Below are positions 58,755 through 64,000 of a stretch of DNA of 64,000 bases, one piece after another. Position numbers and translations under genes: made by a program. This DNA is from Ignavibacteriales bacterium (GTDB lineage: Bacteria > Bacteroidota > Ignavibacteria > UBA10030 > UBA8401). The first letter of the stretch is position 1. Each line of letters opens with the position of its first letter. The DNA lies in NCBI GenBank assembly GCA_026390635.1, contig JAPLFO010000149.1, forward strand, positions 16,855-80,854, written 5' to 3'. The notes under the pieces were generated by a model, which saw only the letters and a list, made by a program, of their open reading frames with translations, had not been told where the DNA came from and made no database searches.

Positions 58755-60256
58755 CAGAGATAGTGTTGCACCGTTTCTTTGTCGCTGAAATGCCGCTTTT
58801 CTGTACCGATCACCTGATACTCTTCATGTCCTTTTCCGGCGATAAGCACGACATCACCGGGACAAGCCATTGCACACGCCTGTTGAATCGCTGCAGCGCG
58901 ATCGGGTTCGCATACTACTTTTTCCGGACGTCGGAGCTGCGCACAGATATTCCGTATGATCGCATTGGGATCTTCCGTTCGCGGATTGTCTGATGTCACA
59001 ATTACAATGTCGCTCTTCTCCTCGGCAATGTACCCCATGAGGGGCCGCTTGCCTTTGTCCCGATCACCGCCGGCACCGAAGACGGTTATGATTCGCCCCC
59101 GGTTTTCCAGGGGCATAACCTCGCCGATCGTCGCAAGGCATTTTTCCAGAGCATCCGGTGTGTGAGCATAGTCGATCACGGCGCACCACCCTTTGGAAGA
59201 GTCCAGGCGTTCGAATCTGCCGGGAGCGGCGGTAAAGGAGCGCAATCCTTCCTGGATTTCTGTCCCGTTTATTCCGATGGAGAGACAGACGGCCGTCGCA
59301 CCAAGCGCATTGGAAATATTAAAACGCCCGACCAGCGGTGTGTTGATCGCATAGGTTGCAGTAGGTGTTTTCACGCTGTACGTTGTTCCGCTCATCGCGA
59401 GGGCGACGGCGTCCGCTTGAACATCTGCGCCAGGGCTCAGTCCGTAGGTCATACGGCGCGCCGTACAGTCTCTGACGATCTTCGATCCCCAAGGATCATC
59501 AGCATTCGTCACTGCAATTGCGCCAGTCGACAAGGTGTCGAAGAGCGATTTCTTTGCACCAAAATATTCGTCCATCGTCAGATGGTAGTCCAGGTGATCC
59601 TGCGTCAGATTTGTGAAAACTGCCTCATCAAAATCCAGTCCGAACACGCGCTGTTGATGCAGGGCATGGGACGATACTTCCATGACAACAGCCGAACACC
59701 CGACATTTTTCATTTTTAAAAGATGTTCATGCAGTTCCAGCGACTCCGGCGTTGTATGTGTTGCCGGCACTTGCTCGGTTCCAACAATCGTTTCGATCGT
59801 TCCTATCAGCCCGACCAACGGATACCGCTTACTCTGCTGCAGCAAATGGCGGATCAGGTAGGCGGTTGTTGTCTTTCCGTTCGTTCCTGTGACGCCTATC
59901 AACTGCATCGACTTTGCGGGATACTGATACCATGCCGCTGCGAGTTTCGCCAGTGCGCGCCGTGAACTCGAGACGACAATCTTTACGACACCGGTATGCA
60001 TAAAATATGAGTCCGGCACCGCATCGTCATCTTCCATCACCACCGCTGTGGCGCCGCGGGAAATGGCATCCGTCACATACTGATGCCCATCGGTCTTACT
60101 GCCCCGCAGGGCGACAAACATTTCGCCCCTCTGGATCTTCGCCGAGTTGTATTGAATACCCGCAATCTCGACATCATGCGTCACCGCCATCGCACCAAAC
60201 GTCGTCTGGAACATTTTTGAGACAGGAACATTTTCCAACAACTGTCCGAGAGTCAT
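58754..60256 (-). CDS. murE: UDP-N-acetylmuramoyl-tripeptide synthetase
   Basis: GVTGTNGKTTTAYLIRHLLQ, VVMEVSSHALHQQRVFGLDFDEAVFTNLTQDHLDYH, TSDNPRTEDPNAIIRNI. Confidence 0.97.
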   Translation of the reverse strand: MTLGQLLENVPVSKMFQTTFGAMAVTHDVEIAGIQYNSAKIQRGEMFVALRGSKTDGHQYVTDAISRGATAVVMEDDDAVPDSYFMHTGVVKIVVSSSRRALAKLAAAWYQYPAKSMQLIGVTGTNGKTTTAYLIRHLLQQSKRYPLVGLIGTIETIVGTEQVPATHTTPESLELHEHLLKMKNVGCSAVVMEVSSHALHQQRVFGLDFDEAVFTNLTQDHLDYHLTMDEYFGAKKSLFDTLSTGAIAVTNADDPWGSKIVRDCTARRMTYGLSPGADVQADAVALAMSGTTYSVKTPTATYAINTPLVGRFNISNALGATAVCLSIGINGTEIQEGLRSFTAAPGRFERLDSSKGWCAVIDYAHTPDALEKCLATIGEVMPLENRGRIITVFGAGGDRDKGKRPLMGYIAEEKSDIVIVTSDNPRTEDPNAIIRNICAQLRRPEKVVCEPDRAAAIQQACAMACPGDVVLIAGKGHEEYQVIGTEKRHFSDKETVQHYL

Positions 60257-60263
60257 AGGCCGT

Positions 60264-62417
60264 TCAATGGACTCGTTCGCAAACGAGAACGATTTTTGTA
60301 TTCTTTGTTACAGGAGCGCCCGCTTCGGGATACTGCGCCGTTACCACTCCCGACCCTTTGACGGTGGCTTCGAGTTGCTCTGATGCAAGCCGCGTGATCG
60401 CACGACGCACGCTCATTCCTTTCAAATCCGGAACCTGGAGTGCAGAACCCGACGCAACCATTGGATCGTTTTGCGTGAAGAGATGAATGGTGGCACCCGG
60501 CCGCACTATCGAACCCGCTTCAGGCGACTGTCGCAAAACGACATCGCCCGTTCCAAGAGCGCTGGCGGCTATTCCTCTTTCGTGCAGTTGCTCCGCTGCG
60601 GCGTCTCTCTTAAGATTCTTCACATCCGGTACGACGACCATGGACGAGTCACGCAGCGGAGAAAGGGACGCGGTACGTATCTGCGTCACGATACCATAAT
60701 TGTTGAGAAGCCGTTCGGTAATCGCCTTGAAAATCGGTGCGCTCACCATGCCGCCTGTATAGCCGATCGCCTTCGGGTTCTCCAGCATCACCAAGCATAA
60801 CACTTCAGGGCGGTCTGCCGGATAGAAACCAACAAACGATGCGTTATATCGTCCCTCTTTATATTCGCCTTCCATCGTTTTGCGCGATGTGCCCGTTTTT
60901 CCTGCGATGCTCATACCGGGAATTCTTGCGACCAAACCCGTTCCGCGTTCCACCACACCGACCAGAAATTCCCTCATCGTCGCCGCTGTCGCCTCGGAAA
61001 CAACCCGCCGAATTGCCTGAGGTTCTGCTGTATAGATCAGCTCGCCCGTTTCACTGAACTCTTTCGCGATGATATACGGTTTCATCAGTGTCCCACCGTT
61101 TGCAATTGTCGCATATGCCAGGGCAATCTGCAGCGGTGTCACGCCGACTTCGTAGCCGTAGGCAATGGAATTCAATGACGTCATGGACCATTCCACCGGC
61201 TTATTCAGATTACCGCCCGCTTCTCCGGGTAGTTCGATGCCCGTTTGCATTCCGAAGCCCATCGTGCGTGCTTGAGTGTAGAGCCGTTCCGCTCCGATGA
61301 TGTCGCTGACTTTCGCCATAACGATATTGCTGGACACCTCCATGGCCTTCTCAAACGTGATCATTCCGCTCTCATGTGTATCGTTGATCACGCGAAATTT
61401 ACCGTTGTTGAGCGCGACGCGATATTTTCCGTTTTCGCCAAAGAACATTTGGTCGGGACGTACCAGATGATTTTCCAGCGCAGCCGCAACCGTCACCAGC
61501 TTGAACACCGATCCCGGTTCCACAACATCCGTCACCGCGCGGTTTTTCAGCGTCTGCATATCCACGCCCGACATTGCGCTCGGAGTGAACGCAGGATATT
61601 GCGCCATCGCCAGAATTTCTCCCGTTTGCGGCTTTAGTACGATTGCGACTCCCGCATCGGCGTTGGCACGGATCGCGCCTTTTTTCAACTCCTCCAGAAC
61701 GATGGACTGAAATCCGACATCGATTGTCAATTGAATCGAATGGCCATCCACCGGTTCCACTCTCGGATAATCGACCGATGGACGGGGACGGCCGAGTCCG
61801 TCGAGCTGCATAATCACCCATCCATCTACACCACGCAGCTGCTTGTCGTACGAATATTCAGCGCCGCTGATTCCGGTATTGTCGAAGTTTGTTGCACCGA
61901 CAATCTGCCCGCCGATTTCTTCGTAGTGATACAACCGTTTCGGCTCGTTGATCTGTACGACGCCTTCCAGTTTCTTGACATCGATCGACTTCGCAAGATC
62001 CGGTTTCACACGACGTTCCAGCCATACAAAGCGCCGGCCGGCAACAATTTTCTCGCGGTAGTACGACTCCGGCTTACCGAAGGTACGCGCAAAGACTTGC
62101 GCAATCTTGCCGGCAGATTTTGAGGCAATCTTCGGATCCGCATAGAACGATACGAACAGTGCGTTCGACGCCAGCGTGATGCCATTCCGGTCCGTGATCG
62201 TTCCCCGCCTGGACGGCAGATCCATTTTTGATTCATACTGGCGGCGTGCGATCTCCTGGTAGCGACCGGACTCCACAATCTGAATCTGTATCAGGCGCGC
62301 AACAGCAACGATGAAAAAGAAAATCAGCGTACCTTTTACAACGCCAAATCGCCGCGACACACTGGCCGGCACGGGCGGTATGCGGGGAGTGTCCGTATGT
62401 CGGGCAAACAGTTTCAT
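60264..62417 (-). CDS. ftsI: Septal penicillin-binding protein FtsI/PBP3-like with two C-terminal PASTA domains
   Basis: DVVEPGSVFKLVTVAAAL (SxxK), EVSSNIVMAKV, IAGKTGTSRK; PASTA VVPDVKNLKRDAAAEQLHERGI and VPDLKGMSVRRAITRLASEQL. Confidence 0.96.
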   Translation of the reverse strand: MKLFARHTDTPRIPPVPASVSRRFGVVKGTLIFFFIVAVARLIQIQIVESGRYQEIARRQYESKMDLPSRRGTITDRNGITLASNALFVSFYADPKIASKSAGKIAQVFARTFGKPESYYREKIVAGRRFVWLERRVKPDLAKSIDVKKLEGVVQINEPKRLYHYEEIGGQIVGATNFDNTGISGAEYSYDKQLRGVDGWVIMQLDGLGRPRPSVDYPRVEPVDGHSIQLTIDVGFQSIVLEELKKGAIRANADAGVAIVLKPQTGEILAMAQYPAFTPSAMSGVDMQTLKNRAVTDVVEPGSVFKLVTVAAALENHLVRPDQMFFGENGKYRVALNNGKFRVINDTHESGMITFEKAMEVSSNIVMAKVSDIIGAERLYTQARTMGFGMQTGIELPGEAGGNLNKPVEWSMTSLNSIAYGYEVGVTPLQIALAYATIANGGTLMKPYIIAKEFSETGELIYTAEPQAIRRVVSEATAATMREFLVGVVERGTGLVARIPGMSIAGKTGTSRKTMEGEYKEGRYNASFVGFYPADRPEVLCLVMLENPKAIGYTGGMVSAPIFKAITERLLNNYGIVTQIRTASLSPLRDSSMVVVPDVKNLKRDAAAEQLHERGIAASALGTGDVVLRQSPEAGSIVRPGATIHLFTQNDPMVASGSALQVPDLKGMSVRRAITRLASEQLEATVKGSGVVTAQYPEAGAPVTKNTKIVLVCERVH

Positions 62418-62848
62418 CGATCCTGACCATACAGTTTCTGTTCATCGATATCAAACCATCCGGGCGGCTCCGAAGGATCGACCATGCCCAGCTGTTCCGA
62501 AGCAATCGAGGCGATCCGTCCACGCGTCGACTTTTTCTTGATTTCCGCCTGTATCATACCGTTCTGATTGACCAATGTTGTGTGCTTCACCCGGAGATCA
62601 TTAATCTCTTTCGAGAGCTGATTGACCGCGATGATATTGCTGGTGTAGAGCAGGCAGACAATGGCGATGCCAAAGAACAATCCTACAATATTGAAGGTGG
62701 AGTGGCGCCGCCGCACCGTTTTCCGGTTGGATTTGGGCGCCTTCCGCTGTGCCAGCACGTCGGGATCGGATGCCAGCCCGCCGGTATAGATACGTCGATC
62801 GTCCGCCACACATTCCTCACACCTTTTCCGCGGCACGCAGTTTTGCAC
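62414..62848 (-). CDS. ftsL: FtsL-like cell division protein
   Basis: One TM (FNIVGLFFGIAIVCLLYTSNIIAV) followed by coiled coil, between rsmH and ftsI; stop overlaps ftsI start. Confidence 0.75.
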   Translation of the reverse strand: MQNCVPRKRCEECVADDRRIYTGGLASDPDVLAQRKAPKSNRKTVRRRHSTFNIVGLFFGIAIVCLLYTSNIIAVNQLSKEINDLRVKHTTLVNQNGMIQAEIKKKSTRGRIASIASEQLGMVDPSEPPGWFDIDEQKLYGQDR

Positions 62849-63746
62849 TGCGTGAACGGGGATTTTGCCTCTGTTCCTCTTCCGATGCTGTGACCGGTTT
62901 GCGCGTCAACAAGCGTAACTGCGGTGTCAGCAGCGTGTCGGGGATCAATGGATGCGCCGAACGTTTTGAAACTGCGGAGCGTTCAGCGAAAAAATTCTTC
63001 ACAATCCTGTCTTCCAGCGAATGGTATGACAGAATGACGATACGTCCTGCCGGTGCAAGGAGATCAACGGCATCGGCAAGAACATGTTTGAGATTTTCGA
63101 GTTCGTTGTTGACTTCGATACGCAGTGCTTGGAAGACGCGGGAAAGTGTCTTGATGCGGTACTTGGCGCCGGCAGTGTCTTCAATGACTGCCGCCAGATC
63201 GCCTGTCGTTTCGATGGGACGCTCCGTCCTTCGCCTCACGATAGCCCTCGCGAGCCGCCGGCTATGCGGCTCTTCCCCGTATTTCCACAACACCTTCGCC
63301 AGGTGCGCATCATCATCGGTATTGACCACCATTCCCGCGGTCAATGCCTGGCGATTGTCCATTCTCATGTCCAGCAGATTGTTCATCCTGTACGAGAATC
63401 CTTTTTCTCCCTGGTCCAGTTGATGGGACGAGACACCGAGATCAAGAAGGATTCCCCTCACGGATGAAACGGAGTGTGCAGAAAGGATTGTTTTTAAATT
63501 CACAACATTATCATGAACAAAGACAACATGATTTTCAAATCGAGCGAGACGTTTGTGCGCTTCACTGTGCGCATCTTCGTCGGCATCAATACCGATCAGT
63601 GTGCCGCCGGGAGTAATGTTCTCAAGGACTGCTTCTGCATGTCCGCCGCCGCCAAGAGTACCGTCGATATAGACGCCCTCCTTCGCCGTAAGAAGATATT
63701 CCAATGTTTCTTGAAGAAGGGCCGGAGTATGATACGCATCGCTCAC
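62817..63746 (-). CDS. rsmH: 16S rRNA (cytosine1402-N4)-methyltransferase
   Basis: YHTPALLQETLEYLLTAKEGVYIDGTLGGGGHAEAVLENI, GILLDLGVSSHQLDQGEKGFSYRMNNLLDMRMD. Confidence 0.98.
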   Translation of the reverse strand: MSDAYHTPALLQETLEYLLTAKEGVYIDGTLGGGGHAEAVLENITPGGTLIGIDADEDAHSEAHKRLARFENHVVFVHDNVVNLKTILSAHSVSSVRGILLDLGVSSHQLDQGEKGFSYRMNNLLDMRMDNRQALTAGMVVNTDDDAHLAKVLWKYGEEPHSRRLARAIVRRRTERPIETTGDLAAVIEDTAGAKYRIKTLSRVFQALRIEVNNELENLKHVLADAVDLLAPAGRIVILSYHSLEDRIVKNFFAERSAVSKRSAHPLIPDTLLTPQLRLLTRKPVTASEEEQRQNPRSRSAKLRAAEKV

Positions 63747-64000
63747 TGCACACCCGTCGCTAGTACAGCAGCGGCGACATCTTCGTACGGCTCCGGATGC
63801 GCGGCCTTGTATTCTTCATAGACCGCAGGATTCCATACTTCGATCCGTTCCAGAACGCCGAGAATTTTCACTTCATTTTCAATTTTTGCAAACTGCAGCA
63901 GTTCCTTTGGAATCATGACACGGAATTGAGCATCGAGCTGCGATTCCGTTGCGTGTTCCAGCATGAATCGTGTAATGAATCTGTGGCGAGGGTCCGATGG
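63743..64000 (-). CDS. mraZ: Transcriptional regulator MraZ, 5'-truncated by window edge
   Basis: Open frame continues to the edge: ...PSDPRHRFITRFMLEHATESQLDAQFRVMIPKELLQFAKIENEVKILGVLERIEVWNPAVYEEY; immediately upstream of rsmH. Confidence 0.93.
   Translation of the reverse strand, partial: PSDPRHRFITRFMLEHATESQLDAQFRVMIPKELLQFAKIENEVKILGVLERIEVWNPAVYEEYKAAHPEPYEDVAAAVLATGVQ

Noticed and set aside
1-64000. CRISPR arrays, tRNA or rRNA genes
   Set aside because: No regularly spaced direct repeats or recognisable tRNA/rRNA sequence seen on reading; a tRNAscan/CRISPR finder run would be needed for certainty.

Overview
64 kb window from a Bacteroidota/Ignavibacteriota-like genome. This affiliation is inferred from many C-terminal 'QNFPNPFNP...SGIYFYRL...KKMxLxR' type IX secretion (Por) sorting domains. 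Left part (1-9.6 kb): secreted proteins, namely an edge-truncated FG-GAP/VCBS protein missing from the ORF track, tandem DUF1566/Lcl_C paralogs, a deacetylase-like protein and a propeller/sialidase-like protein. Next (9.7-13.9 kb): an AbiEi/AbiEii-type toxin-antitoxin module with strong palindromic operators, flanked by a repeated hairpin, and an ECF sigma operon. 14-28.7 kb: DUF1846 protein, a nonsense-interrupted hydrolase, beta-lactamase-family and CotH secreted proteins, a TPR sensor-like protein, and a sigma54 response regulator/histidine kinase/frameshifted PhnD-like trio. 28.9-41.8 kb: an all-plus-strand run of two triphosphate-tunnel-like proteins, a damaged SLC13/DASS transporter, an OprP-like porin, lamin-tail proteins, an SdiA-regulated-like propeller, an unannotated 36-aa membrane microprotein, and an ECF sigma/Spy-like/CotH cluster. 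41.9-47 kb: DUF4175/DUF4159/TM2/DUF2752. 47.1-64 kb: an almost complete dcw cell-division cluster (ftsZ to mraZ, minus strand) with an extra membrane protein between murG and murC and a MITE-like foldback element between murD and mraY. The most novel-looking items are the 28.9-41.8 kb putative phosphate/polyphosphate-related run, the TA operators, the multi-hairpin dispersed repeats tied to a decayed gene copy, and the microprotein. All family names come from reading the sequence by eye; no searches were run.
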